Source: JACQNR01 sp964533045 (GTDB lineage Bacteria; Acidobacteriota; Terriglobia; UBA7540). Taken from it: a stretch of 16,937 nt of DNA. Below, piece by piece: positions 7,510 to 14,795 of the stretch. The stretch covers positions 1 to 16,937 of the forward strand of contig CAZHKT010000078.1 in the NCBI GenBank assembly GCA_964533045.1, written 5' to 3'. The translations under genes and the position numbers were made by a program. Position 1 is the stretch's first letter. Every line of letters begins with the position of its first letter. A model generated the notes under the pieces. It saw only the letters and a list, made by a program, of their open reading frames with translations, made no database searches and was not told the DNA's origin.

Positions 7510-8664
7510 ATGTCGAACCGAAGACGCATCAACCGACGACAATTCGTCGAACTCAACGCCGTCGCAGCTGGATCCATCCTCCTGCCGCGGGCTGGGCGCG
7601 CAGCGGAGGAAGCGGCTCCCGCGGCGGAATTCCCAGGCGTGGAGTTTCTGGTCAAGCCATCTGAACTCACTCTTAAGTTCTCGTACCCCTCCGGCGAGCG
7701 GCGTCTGAGCTTTTCCAAGAATCCCCAGCCGGATTTTGCCGCCTGGCGAAAGACGGTTGTTGCTAAGCTCATGGAATTGCTCCACTTCGAGACGCCGATT
7801 CCCTGCCCGGTGCGCGAACTGCGCCGCGTGGAGCGCGATGGAATTTCGTTTCGAGCGCTGGTCATGCAGGTCAGCGAAACGTTAAGCATCCCGGCGTATT
7901 TGCTCGTACCCGCCCGCGACAAGCGTCCTGGCCTCGCGGTTATGGCCATCCAGGGACACGGCGAAGTCGAGCCGCTCATAGGACTTCGCGACGAGGCGCA
8001 TCATCAATTCGCGCTCGAACTGGCGCGGGCGGGCTACCTGACGCTCGCCCCGGCGATCCGCGGTTTCGGTGTGTTGAGTGACCTCGCCGCCGGACGCGAA
8101 GGCTTCCGTCTCGACTACTGGCCGCATCACCAGTACCGGCAATTCACGCTGGCGACCGACAGCTTCCTCAAAGCCAAGCCATTGATTGGAACCACGGTCG
8201 AAGACCTGCTGCGCTGGGAAGACTGGCTGGCAAGCGCGACGAAGGTCCACATGGTCCATTCGACCGGACTTTCCTACGGCGGCGACCTGGCGCTGCTCTA
8301 TCCGGTGTTCAGCCGCCGAGTGGAGCGCATCTTCGCCAGCGGCACTTTCGGATCCTTCTCGCCCATCTTCGAACGCTGCTATAACGCGCCCGCGCACTGC
8401 ATCCCCAACGTGCTCGAATGGATGGACCGCGCGGACATCGCCGCGCTCAACGCACCGCGGCCCGTCGCCCTCCACTACGGCGAACTCGACGTACCCGGCC
8501 CGACCAATGCTTCCGCCGCCTATAATGAAACCGTGCCGGGCGCGGTTGAAGAGCTGAAGTCGCTTTACGGCCGGGCAGGCGCGGCGGACCAGGTGACTTT
8601 GCTTGTCACGAAAGGCAAAGGTCACGAGATGGACATCGCCGCCCTGCTGAAATTCCTGGCGTGA
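7510..8664 (+). CDS. Tat-exported alpha/beta-hydrolase, acetyl-xylan-esterase-like
   Basis: A 384-residue protein with twin-arginine signal NRRQFVELNAVAAG (residues 8-21). The alpha/beta-hydrolase core is clear: oxyanion loop GHGE (149-152), nucleophile elbow GLSYGG with S255, an acidic candidate in HYGELDVPGP (E325 or D327), and catalytic H372 in KGHEMD. Proteins of this type act as carbohydrate or other carboxyl esterases; removal of acetyl or aroyl groups from glycans fits the neighbours but is inferred. The start at 7510 follows GAGGAG (7499-7504) by 5 nt. It is co-directional with the GH1-like gene, 45 nt behind it, hence probably one transcript. A small cap or insertion seems to lie between residues 195 and 250 (FRLDYWPHHQYRQF). 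No defects seen. Confidence 0.75.
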   Translation: MSNRRRINRRQFVELNAVAAGSILLPRAGRAAEEAAPAAEFPGVEFLVKPSELTLKFSYPSGERRLSFSKNPQPDFAAWRKTVVAKLMELLHFETPIPCPVRELRRVERDGISFRALVMQVSETLSIPAYLLVPARDKRPGLAVMAIQGHGEVEPLIGLRDEAHHQFALELARAGYLTLAPAIRGFGVLSDLAAGREGFRLDYWPHHQYRQFTLATDSFLKAKPLIGTTVEDLLRWEDWLASATKVHMVHSTGLSYGGDLALLYPVFSRRVERIFASGTFGSFSPIFERCYNAPAHCIPNVLEWMDRADIAALNAPRPVALHYGELDVPGPTNASAAYNETVPGAVEELKSLYGRAGAADQVTLLVTKGKGHEMDIAALLKFLA

Positions 8665-8756
8665 AGGGAAACGCAGGTCCTTTGCTTCGCTCGGGCTGAC
8701 AAGGGTGCAAGGCGGCTTGGGGAAGGTCGCTGGCGCTGATGCCAGACGCATCATGA

Positions 8757-9704
8757 ATGGACATGGAAATCAGTATCCGAAATCTGCGGGAAAGTGATCT
8801 GCCGACGGCGGACCGCGTCTTCCGACTGGCGTTCGGGACACGCCTCGGACTGCCCGATCCCTTGCGCTTTGCGGGCGATGCCGATTGGATTCGAACCCGC
8901 TGGCAGGCCGATCCCTCCGCGGCGTTTGCCGCCGAATCAGACGGCGAGCTGATTGCCTCCATCTTCGCCGCGCGCTGGGGAAGTCTGGGAATTCTCGGAC
9001 CGCTGAGCGTGCATCCCCAGTACTGGGACCGCCATGTGGGCCGGCAGCTCATGGAGCGTGCCATGGCACTGCTGGCCGAATGGGGCGTCCAGCAAGCAGG
9101 CCTCTTTACCGCCGCGCATAGCCCCCGGCACATCGCGCTTTTCCAGAAGTTCGGCTTCTGGCCACGTTTCCTCACCGTCATCACGTCGCGGTCCGTGGAA
9201 CCGCCCGCCTCCCGGCCGCGTTACAACGCATACTCGGCCCTGCCGCCCGATGAACGAGAAAAGTCCCTCCGCGCTTTCGCGGAGTTGACCCATGAAATCC
9301 TGAACGGTTTGGACCTGGATCGTGAAATCAGTGCCGTGTTCCGCCAATCTCTCGGGGAAACAATCTATCTGGGCGAAGTGGCCGCTCCTGATGCATTTGC
9401 GGTGTGCCATCTCGGCCCGCGCACCGAGGCAGGCAGCAACGCCTGCTACGTCAAGTTCGCCGCGGCCCGGCCCGGTCCGGGTTGCGAAGATCGATTCCAG
9501 CGCTTACTGGACGCAATCCTGACGCACGCCGGCACTCACGGAGCGGGACGCGTCGTCGCCGGTGTGAATACGGCGCGCCATGAAGCCTATCGCTTACTGC
9601 TCGCGCGCGGCTTCCGCACCGACCTCACCGGCATCGCCATGCACCGGCCCAACGATGATTTCCACAACCGTCCCGGAATGTTCGTCATCGATGATTGGCG
9701 GTAG
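8757..9704 (+). CDS. GNAT-family N-acetyltransferase, two-part
   Basis: A 315-residue protein whose N-terminal half is a GNAT acetyltransferase: it opens with ISIRNLRESDLPTADRVF, the acetyl-CoA-binding motif A is at about 83-99 (SVHPQYWDRHVGRQL), and residues 127-140 (HIALFQKFGFWPRF) form the usual last strand and helix. The C-terminal half (about 165-305) ends in HEAYRLLLARGFRTDLTGIAMHRP and looks like a degenerate second GNAT unit. Acetyl acceptor unknown; cytoplasmic. The start could be ATG 8757 or ATG 8763; neither has a good Shine-Dalgarno sequence. It lies 92 nt after the hydrolase gene and is probably unrelated to the glycan functions. Confidence 0.75.
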   Translation: MDMEISIRNLRESDLPTADRVFRLAFGTRLGLPDPLRFAGDADWIRTRWQADPSAAFAAESDGELIASIFAARWGSLGILGPLSVHPQYWDRHVGRQLMERAMALLAEWGVQQAGLFTAAHSPRHIALFQKFGFWPRFLTVITSRSVEPPASRPRYNAYSALPPDEREKSLRAFAELTHEILNGLDLDREISAVFRQSLGETIYLGEVAAPDAFAVCHLGPRTEAGSNACYVKFAAARPGPGCEDRFQRLLDAILTHAGTHGAGRVVAGVNTARHEAYRLLLARGFRTDLTGIAMHRPNDDFHNRPGMFVIDDWR

Positions 9705-9780
9705 GCCCCCGGAGCGCTAAAACCCGCCACCTCTTCCCGAAAACCTCTAACCTTCGCAATTCAAAATCTGCGCTACGTCA

Positions 9781-9809
9781 TTGACATCAATTTGAGGCCG
9801 ATGTTTATT
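9781..9809 (+). promoter_or_regulatory. Sigma70-like promoter of the cytochrome c peroxidase gene
   Basis: A perfect TTGACA at 9781-9786, a 17-nt spacer, and TTTATT at 9804-9809 (4 of 6 matches to TATAAT). The start of transcription would be near 9816, leaving a short leader with the GGAGG at 9834-9838. This is one of the better promoter matches in the window. Confidence 0.5.
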
Positions 9810-9842
9810 GGCTCTGGTTAATCACAAGCCCCTGGAGGAATC

Positions 9843-10901
9843 ATGAAAAGGATGGCTCTTCCGACATTCATGCTGCTCGCGGCGGTCGCAGCGTTAACCT
9901 TCACCTGCTCGGAAAAAGCTGTGCCGCCAACCGAGGTCAAGATTGATGCCGCGATGCTATCGGGCTTCGAACCACTGCCCGAGGCTATGACTTCGGAGTC
10001 GAACCCGTTGACAGAAGAAAAAATCAGTCTGGGCCGCATGCTCTATTACGAGCCCCGGCTGTCCAGAGCCCAAAAGATTTCCTGCAATTCGTGCCATATC
10101 CTCACGGCCTACGGCGTGGACAACAAGCCGACCTCGGACGGCCACAAGGGACAGAAGGGCGACCGCAATTCGCCCACGGTCTATAACGCCGCCGGCCAAT
10201 TCGCCCAATTCTGGGACGGACGGGCTGCCGACGTGGAAGATCAGGCCAAGGGGCCGGTGCTGAACCCGGTCGAGATGGCCATGCCCGCGGAAAAGCAGGT
10301 TGTTGCGACGTTGAAGTCTATGCCGGAATACACGGACGCGTTCCAGAAGGCCTTTCCTAAGGACAAGGATCCGGTGAACTACGACAACATGGCCAAAGCG
10401 ATTGGCGCGTTCGAGCGCAAGCTGGTGACGCCCGCGCGCTGGGATAAGTTTCTGCGGGGAGACCCGTCGGCGCTAAGCAACGCCGAAAAGGCCGGCTTTC
10501 TGGATTTTATGGAAGCGGGATGCGATACGTGCCACTCCGGCGCCTATCTGGGGGGCAACCAATACCAGCGACTCGGATTGGCCAAACCCTGGCCGGACAC
10601 TTCCGACCCGGGACGCGAGAAAGTCACCAAGGATCCCGCCGACCGGATGGTCTTCAAGGTTCCGATCCTGCGGAACATCGAAAAGACGGCGCCTTACTAC
10701 CATAACGGGCAAGTCAAGACACTGGAAGAGGCCATCAGCCTGATGGCGGAATACCAAATAGGCAAGACGCTCGAGCCGCAAAAGGTGAAATCTATTGCCA
10801 GCTTTTTGGCCTCACTCACCGGTGAGCTGCCGACCGATTACATTCGGCAACCCGTGTTGCCCAAGAGCACCAGCAAGACACCAAAGCCTGAGCTGGATTG
10901 A
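9843..10901 (+). CDS. Di-heme cytochrome c peroxidase / MauG-type protein
   Basis: A 352-residue exported protein with an N-terminal hydrophobic signal (residues 5-20) ending before C22; a lipoprotein is possible, but the residues before C22 (LTFTC) are a poor lipobox. Two c-type heme motifs are present, CNSCH (81-85) and CDTCH (227-231), in the layout of bacterial cytochrome c peroxidases: SPTVYNAAGQFAQFWDGRA, NPVEMAMP and FKVPILRNIEKTAPYYHNG are all typical. Such enzymes reduce hydrogen peroxide in the periplasm with electrons from small cytochromes, or act on protein or cofactor substrates when MauG-like. The start at 9843 has GGAGG 4 nt upstream. A short membrane peptide that resembles a heme-binding domain follows 102 nt downstream. 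Assignment to the family is sure; peroxidase versus MauG function is not. Confidence 0.9.
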   Translation: MKRMALPTFMLLAAVAALTFTCSEKAVPPTEVKIDAAMLSGFEPLPEAMTSESNPLTEEKISLGRMLYYEPRLSRAQKISCNSCHILTAYGVDNKPTSDGHKGQKGDRNSPTVYNAAGQFAQFWDGRAADVEDQAKGPVLNPVEMAMPAEKQVVATLKSMPEYTDAFQKAFPKDKDPVNYDNMAKAIGAFERKLVTPARWDKFLRGDPSALSNAEKAGFLDFMEAGCDTCHSGAYLGGNQYQRLGLAKPWPDTSDPGREKVTKDPADRMVFKVPILRNIEKTAPYYHNGQVKTLEEAISLMAEYQIGKTLEPQKVKSIASFLASLTGELPTDYIRQPVLPKSTSKTPKPELD

Positions 10902-11003
10902 CGCGTCGCCTTGCGGGGTCTTCCCGCCGACCCTTGGCGGTGGATAGGCAGTCGCCGGCCGGGTGAGAAGCTCGATCAGCGGCAGATGAAAAGGAGGAGG
11001 TAG

Positions 11004-11165
11004 ATGCTGCGTCAGGCAGCCAGGTACGGCGTGCCAGTCATCGTCGTCCTCATCGTGGCCATCCAGTTTGTGCACCCTGAGAGGACAAATCCTCCTCCCC
11101 ATGCCGAAGCCCGCCTGACGTCGGCGGACGTCGAAAAGATCTGGTCCGCCGCTGCCCCGCCCTGA
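11004..11165 (+). CDS. Short membrane peptide like the N-terminus of a Haem_bd protein, probably truncated
   Basis: A 53-residue reading frame with a strong Shine-Dalgarno sequence (AAGGAGGAGG, 10991-11000) 3 nt before ATG. It has one membrane segment (residues 9-23, GVPVIVVLIVAIQFV) followed by HPERTNPPPH and a helix ending in IWSAAAPP. Small exported heme-binding-domain (Haem_bd) proteins begin in just this way, with a membrane anchor and an R-TNPP motif, and then continue with a CxxCH motif and more. Here the frame stops with TGA at 11163-11165, before any CxxCH, and a TAG follows one codon later. No continuation is seen in the other frames. It is therefore probably a decayed or truncated gene, although the ribosome-binding site is intact. 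It follows the cytochrome c peroxidase gene, a sensible partner. Confidence 0.5.
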   Translation: MLRQAARYGVPVIVVLIVAIQFVHPERTNPPPHAEARLTSADVEKIWSAAAPP

Positions 11166-11459
11166 AAGTAGTCACGAAGCGCCTGGGGCAGGAAAGGGGT
11201 ACAAGGTGACGCCGCCCTGCCTGCCTCCGAGAGGGCAATTGGAAATGCCAGGAAATGCCCGTCATGCTAAAATGACGCTACTGGGACGTAGCCCGATTCC
11301 CCCTCGTCGCCCTGGCTTAGTACGGGCGGAAGAAGCAGGCGGGACCTGGTTGCCGCACTTCCACGCGATGATTCCCGGCCCTCCGGGCACAGGGCATACG
11401 TCGGTGAGCGGCAATCGGACTTCGCCGCAACCCTGCTTTCATACCAAAGGAGAGATCGA
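11166..11459. other. Non-coding stretch before the ferredoxin gene
   Basis: About 294 nt without a credible gene. It holds a candidate extended -10 promoter near 11265-11273 and the small inverted repeat GTCAT/ATGAC (11261-11276). The part between 11280 and 11440 shows no repeat or coding signal that I can support. It may be the remains of the truncated heme-binding gene, but nothing recognisable is left. Confidence 0.4.
11245..11273 (+). promoter_or_regulatory. Candidate extended -10 promoter for the ferredoxin gene
   Basis: TGCTAAAAT (11265-11273) is an extended -10 with hexamer TAAAAT (5 of 6). ATGCCA at 11245-11250 is a weak -35 (4 of 6) at 17 nt. It would give a leader of about 180 nt, long for such a small gene, so the promoter is uncertain. 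Confidence 0.35.
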
Positions 11460-11711
11460 ATGGCCTACGTCATTACCGAACAATGCACCAAAGACGAAAA
11501 GTGTGTCGAAGTTTGCCCGGTGGATTGCATCCACCCGCGCAAGGACGAACCCGCCTTTGCCGAGGTCGCCCAACTCTTTGTGAATCCGGTCGAATGCATC
11601 GATTGCGGCGCCTGCGTGCCCGTCTGCGAGGCAAACGCGATCTTCCCTCTCGATGATGTGCCGGCGGAGTTTAAGGCCGCCATCGATCGCAACGCCCAAT
11701 ACTACGCCTAA
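11460..11711 (+). CDS. Two-cluster bacterial ferredoxin
   Basis: An 83-residue soluble electron carrier with two Fe-S cluster-binding motifs. The second is classical, C46-x2-C49-x2-C52-x3-C56 (CIDCGACVPVC), but with E instead of the usual P after C56. The first is spread out, C9-x5-C15-x3-C19-x3-C23 (CTKDEKCVEVCPVDC), as in the seven- or eight-iron ferredoxins with an insertion between the first cysteines. C23 within PVDC commonly belongs to the second cluster. The C-terminal helix DVPAEFKAAIDRNAQYY is typical of this type. The start follows AAAGGAGAG (11446-11454) by 5 nt. It stands alone, with a very strong palindrome just after its stop. The redox partner cannot be told. Confidence 0.88.
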   Translation: MAYVITEQCTKDEKCVEVCPVDCIHPRKDEPAFAEVAQLFVNPVECIDCGACVPVCEANAIFPLDDVPAEFKAAIDRNAQYYA

Positions 11712-11730
11712 CCGACCCCGGTATCTCCGG

Positions 11731-11775
11731 CCGCTCTTCCGGCAGGCGCCGCATGCGGCGCCTGCCGGAGAGCGG
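11731..11775 (+). terminator. Large palindrome after the ferredoxin gene, possible terminator
   Basis: An exact 30-nt palindrome runs from 11739 to 11768 around GCATGC. Flanking CCGCTCT (11731-11737) and AGAGCGG (11769-11775) extend it to about 22 bp of stem with one bulged T. It begins 19 nt after the ferredoxin stop. No U-tract follows, so it may be a transcript-stabilising or Rho-related structure, or a mobile repeat, rather than a classical terminator. Confidence 0.5.
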
Positions 11776-11822
11776 CGGCCACAGGAGACCGCTGGCAAGT
11801 CAGTCATCCCTCCCAGCTTCCC

Positions 11823-12323
11823 TCATTGTTCGTCGGAGCTCGGGCCATAAAGCGCGGGGACAGGCACATCATTCAAGCGCAAATAGACGCCGAGCTGGGC
11901 GCGGTGGTGAATCGTGTGGTTAAAGATCATCTCGCGCAGCACGGCGAGGCGTGGCATGGTGAAGATGACGTGGCTTCCTTTCTTGAGCGACCACGGCTGC
12001 TGGAGCTGTGCGTCACTGGAGGCCGCGAGCGCGGCGCGAAACTTGGCTAGATGGCCGTCAAACATCTCCAGCAACTGCGCGCCTGATTGCAGCGCTGGCG
12101 GCGGATCCATGGCGCCTGGAGTATCCAGATCGAATTCACTGGTTTCCAGCGTCATCGTTCCCCAATGCGAGATGGTGGCCAGATGCTGCGCCAGCGCCCC
12201 CATAGCAAAGGACTTGGCATGAGGCTTCCAGGTGAATTTGTCTTCCGGCACGCGCTCCAACGACTTGCGAGTCTTGATACCTTCGTGGTCCAGTTCGCTC
12301 AACATGGATTCATTCAGTTTCAT
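11823..12323 (-). CDS. DinB-fold putative metal-dependent protein
   Basis: A 166-residue DinB-family protein. The helix-bundle metal ligands are H47 (MGALAQHLATISHW) and the C-terminal pair H136/H140 in FNHTIHHRAQLGVYLR, the diagnostic N-H-x3-H-R-x-Q-L signature. Cytoplasmic, function unknown; thiol transfer or hydrolysis is the family precedent. The start at 12323 has GGGAGG 5 nt upstream (12329-12334). It shares only the family pattern with the DinB protein at 866-1366, so it is not a recent copy. The radical SAM gene lies upstream on the same strand, its stop about 70 nt before this start. The 3' end faces the ferredoxin gene and its palindrome. Confidence 0.87.
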   Translation of the reverse strand: MKLNESMLSELDHEGIKTRKSLERVPEDKFTWKPHAKSFAMGALAQHLATISHWGTMTLETSEFDLDTPGAMDPPPALQSGAQLLEMFDGHLAKFRAALAASSDAQLQQPWSLKKGSHVIFTMPRLAVLREMIFNHTIHHRAQLGVYLRLNDVPVPALYGPSSDEQ

Positions 12324-12391
12324 GGTTTCCTCCCTTGGGATGGTCGATTTGTCCTCGTTCTCCGTTCACTTATCCTTTTGTAATTCACCCT

Positions 12392-13426
12392 TTACCCTTC
12401 ACAGTGTTCACATCGCCTTGTGCCGTCTCCCGCAAACTTCAGTGCCAACTGCTGATACCGCCGTGCCAGGGGGGCTTCGTCGCCCCTGCCGTCGAGCCGG
12501 TAGCGCACGCGCAAGCCCTCGAGTTGCTGCGAAATGTGTTCCTTGTACTCCCCATTCAAATATGCCGAACGCGCGTAGAGCCGATGATAGCGCCGCGCCA
12601 GGTGCGGGAACTCGCGCTCCAGAAATGGCATGAAGGCCTTGGCGGCGCTGGGCATCAGGAAGAGCACGTTGCCGTAAAGCGATTTGGCTCCGTGCGCGGC
12701 GGCGGCAGCCGTCACGGATTCCATCGAATCCGTTGAATCATTCAGACCAGGAAGAATTGGCATCAGATTTACGCCCACGCGAATACCCGCGCCCGCCAGT
12801 TCTTTCACAGCCTCCAGTCGCCTGGCGGGCGGCGGCGCCTTCGGCTCCAGCAACCGCGCCAGGCGCTCGTCGGTGGTGGTCACCGTCAGGTGGACGCTTA
12901 GGCGGTGATTGGAGGAAACAATCCGCAACAGGTCCAGATCCCGAAGGATCAGCACAGACTTGGTGGTAATAGATAAATCCAGCCCTTCCAACTCAGCTAG
13001 GACCTCCAGCATCCGGCGCGTAATTTCGAACTGCTTTTCGGCAGGCTGATAAGGATCGGTCGCGGTGCCCAGCGCAATGGGCAAGCCGCGGTCGCGTGCG
13101 GCGCGCAGCTCGACCCGGAGAAGTTCAGGCGCGTTCATCTTGGCGAAGATCTTCTTCTCAAAATCGCCCGGCGACCACATCTCCATGAATTCGTGGGTAT
13201 AGCGAGCGTAACAGTAGTGGCAGCCGAACTCGCAGCCGCGGTAGGGATTGAGCGTCCAGGTAAACGGCATGCGGCCGCTCGATTCGCGGTTGAGCGCGGA
13301 ACGAACTTGCATGGCGTAGAACTCAGTCTGGGCGTGGTCGCGCACCCGAGGGCTTTCCGCGGCCATCCGGGCGATACCCACAAGTGCCTTGGAATGTGCG
13401 GGTTCAACTAATCCGCAGGTTGCCAT
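12392..13426 (-). CDS. Radical SAM protein, SPL/Rv2578c-like
   Basis: A 344-residue protein with the radical SAM 4Fe-4S motif C65-x3-C69-x2-C72 inside NPYRGCEFGCHYCYAR. The surrounding residues (FTWTLNPYRGCEFGC, then GTATDPYQPAEKQ) match the family related to spore photoproduct lyase (Rv2578c/PA0069 type), whose reaction is unknown. A second CxxC (CEHCEG) sits at the extreme C-terminus and could bind another cluster or metal; this is an inference. The start is set at ATG 13426 with GAGG 4 nt upstream; a TTG at 13435 would add three residues. Upstream, a perfect TTGACA (complement of 13479-13484) is seen, but the nearest good -10 (TATATC) is 22 nt away, so the promoter is doubtful. Confidence 0.85.
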   Translation of the reverse strand: MATCGLVEPAHSKALVGIARMAAESPRVRDHAQTEFYAMQVRSALNRESSGRMPFTWTLNPYRGCEFGCHYCYARYTHEFMEMWSPGDFEKKIFAKMNAPELLRVELRAARDRGLPIALGTATDPYQPAEKQFEITRRMLEVLAELEGLDLSITTKSVLILRDLDLLRIVSSNHRLSVHLTVTTTDERLARLLEPKAPPPARRLEAVKELAGAGIRVGVNLMPILPGLNDSTDSMESVTAAAAAHGAKSLYGNVLFLMPSAAKAFMPFLEREFPHLARRYHRLYARSAYLNGEYKEHISQQLEGLRVRYRLDGRGDEAPLARRYQQLALKFAGDGTRRCEHCEG

Positions 13427-13500
13427 TTTCCTCAAACCTCATCGCAGAGTGATATACTTTCGCTTTTTGTTCGCTGTTTGTCAAGTGTTTCTTTCAGCCC

Positions 13501-13600
13501 CCGTAGCGGCGGCCTTCAGGCCGCCATCGCGCTGAGAGCAGACTCGTCCGACCCGACCATGGTTTTCAACAAACTGGCGGCCTAAAGGTCGCCGCTACGG
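13501..13600. repeat. REP-like inverted pair between divergent genes
   Basis: Two 26-nt arms in inverted orientation, 13501-13526 and 13575-13600, match at 24 of 26 positions and are separated by 48 nt. Each arm begins CCGTAGCGGCG and forms its own hairpin; the left one is GGCGGCC-TTCA-GGCCGCC. The pair resembles a BIME-type repeat of enterobacteria in design. It lies between the start of the radical SAM gene and the start of the nitrilase gene, so it is not a terminator for either. Confidence 0.8.
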
Positions 13601-13611
13601 CTTCGCCATGC

Positions 13612-13620
13612 TGCTACAAT
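13612..13620 (+). promoter_or_regulatory. Extended -10 element of the nitrilase-like gene
   Basis: TGCTACAAT is a perfect TGn extension with hexamer TACAAT (5 of 6). No -35 is visible, as the region upstream is the end of the repeat. Transcription would start near 13627, leaving about 17 nt with GAGGTGA before ATG 13644. Confidence 0.45.
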
Positions 13621-13643
13621 GGCGGTTCGAAACGAGGTGACGA

Positions 13644-14468
13644 ATGAATGTTGCTGCCGTGCAGATGGACATCAAGATCTTCGAGAAGGAGCGAAACCTA
13701 GCGCGCGTGCTCGCCACGATGGAAGAGGCGGCTCGCGTGGGGGCCAAAATCGTCGCCTTCCCCGAGTGCGCGCTGACGGGCTATTGCTTTGAAACGCGCG
13801 AAGAGGCATGGCCGCTCGCCGAAACCATTCCCGGCCCGTCGAGCGAAACGCTGGCTGCGGCGGCGAAACGATTAGACGTGACGGTCATCGTCGGCATGAT
13901 CGAACGCGAGGGCGAGACGCTTTACAACGCAGGCGTCGTGGTCGATCCCACTGGTATTCTCGGGTCGTATCGTAAAATGCATCTGCCCTGCCTCGGGCTG
14001 GACAAGCTCGCCGTCGTGGGTGACAAGCCCTTCCCCGTCTTCGCGACCAAGCACGGCCGCATCGGGATCAACATCTGCTACGACTGCTCGATTCCGGAAG
14101 CGGCGCGCGTGCTCAAGCTGCAGGGCGCGCAATTGCTGGTGATTCCCACCAACTGGCCCTGGGGTTCGGATTCCTGGGAGCACACACCCAAGGTGCGCGC
14201 CACGGAGAATCACTTCCACGTGGTCGCCTGCGACCGCGTGGGCGAAGAACGCGGCTTCCGCTTCTCCGGCCACTCACAGGTGGTCGATTTCATGGGCAAA
14301 GTCCACGCCGAGGCGAACGATGTGGAAGAGACGATTATCTACGCCGACCTCGACCTCGCCGCCGCGGACAATAACCGCGTGGTGCGCGTCCCCGGCATGT
14401 GGGAGTTCGACCGCATCGCGGACCGAAGGCCGGAAATGTATAAGCCGATTTCCGAAATGCGGAAGTAA
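13644..14468 (+). CDS. Nitrilase-superfamily carbon-nitrogen hydrolase
   Basis: A 274-residue cytoplasmic protein with the full nitrilase-superfamily triad: E41 in VAFPECALTGY, K111 in SYRKMHLP, and nucleophile C145 in NICYDCSIPE. It begins directly with the conserved VAAVQMDI strand and has the usual length. Members hydrolyse amides, ureides or nitriles; specificity cannot be read from the sequence, and an amidase or omega-amidase-like role is most common in stand-alone bacterial members. The start at 13644 follows GAGGTGA closely. It is a single gene: repeats lie on both sides and the next gene is 500 nt downstream. No defects seen. Confidence 0.88.
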   Translation: MNVAAVQMDIKIFEKERNLARVLATMEEAARVGAKIVAFPECALTGYCFETREEAWPLAETIPGPSSETLAAAAKRLDVTVIVGMIEREGETLYNAGVVVDPTGILGSYRKMHLPCLGLDKLAVVGDKPFPVFATKHGRIGINICYDCSIPEAARVLKLQGAQLLVIPTNWPWGSDSWEHTPKVRATENHFHVVACDRVGEERGFRFSGHSQVVDFMGKVHAEANDVEETIIYADLDLAAADNNRVVRVPGMWEFDRIADRRPEMYKPISEMRK

Positions 14469-14566
14469 GTCCAGGCGGGCGGAGAGCGGACCCCCGGCCG
14501 GCGCGGGATGTCATAGCCAGGGCGTGAGCCTAGTGCTCCGGTAACGCGGTTCTATGAGCCGTGACG

Positions 14567-14587
14567 GCGCGGGTCGCAGACCCGCGC
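14567..14587. repeat. GC hairpin GCGCGGGTC / GACCCGCGC
   Basis: A perfect 9-bp stem with a GCA loop, about 100 nt after the nitrilase-like stop. No U-tract follows. It has the design of the other repeats in this gap, although its lead-in differs. Confidence 0.65.
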
Positions 14588-14607
14588 TGCAGCTCCCTCC
14601 CGGCGCT

Positions 14608-14633
14608 GGCGGTGGTGGGGCCACCGCCGCTAC
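14608..14633. repeat. REP-like hairpin, GGCGGTGG / CCACCGCC
   Basis: An 8-bp perfect stem with a TGGGG loop, followed by GCTAC. Read on the minus strand it begins GTAGCGGCGGTGG, the same lead-in as the repeats at 13501-13600 and 15793-15861, so it is a member of that family with a changed stem. Confidence 0.65.
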
Positions 14634-14795
14634 AGCGTCCGCGCGGGGGAGAGGAGGCGTTATTCCCTAGGGCTGCCGGTGAAGAGCATCGGGACAAGTT
14701 GCGCCTTGGACTATATTCTTCTGGCCCCTCGGGCCTGGGGGCAGGCTGCTTGCGCTCCCGGGGCGGCTCCGCGACGACGGGCGCCAACGCTCTAG

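Noticed and set aside
7882..8754. 290-codon minus-strand frame
   Set aside because: Antisense to the Tat-exported alpha/beta-hydrolase, whose catalytic Ser, His and Tat signal are clear in the plus frame.
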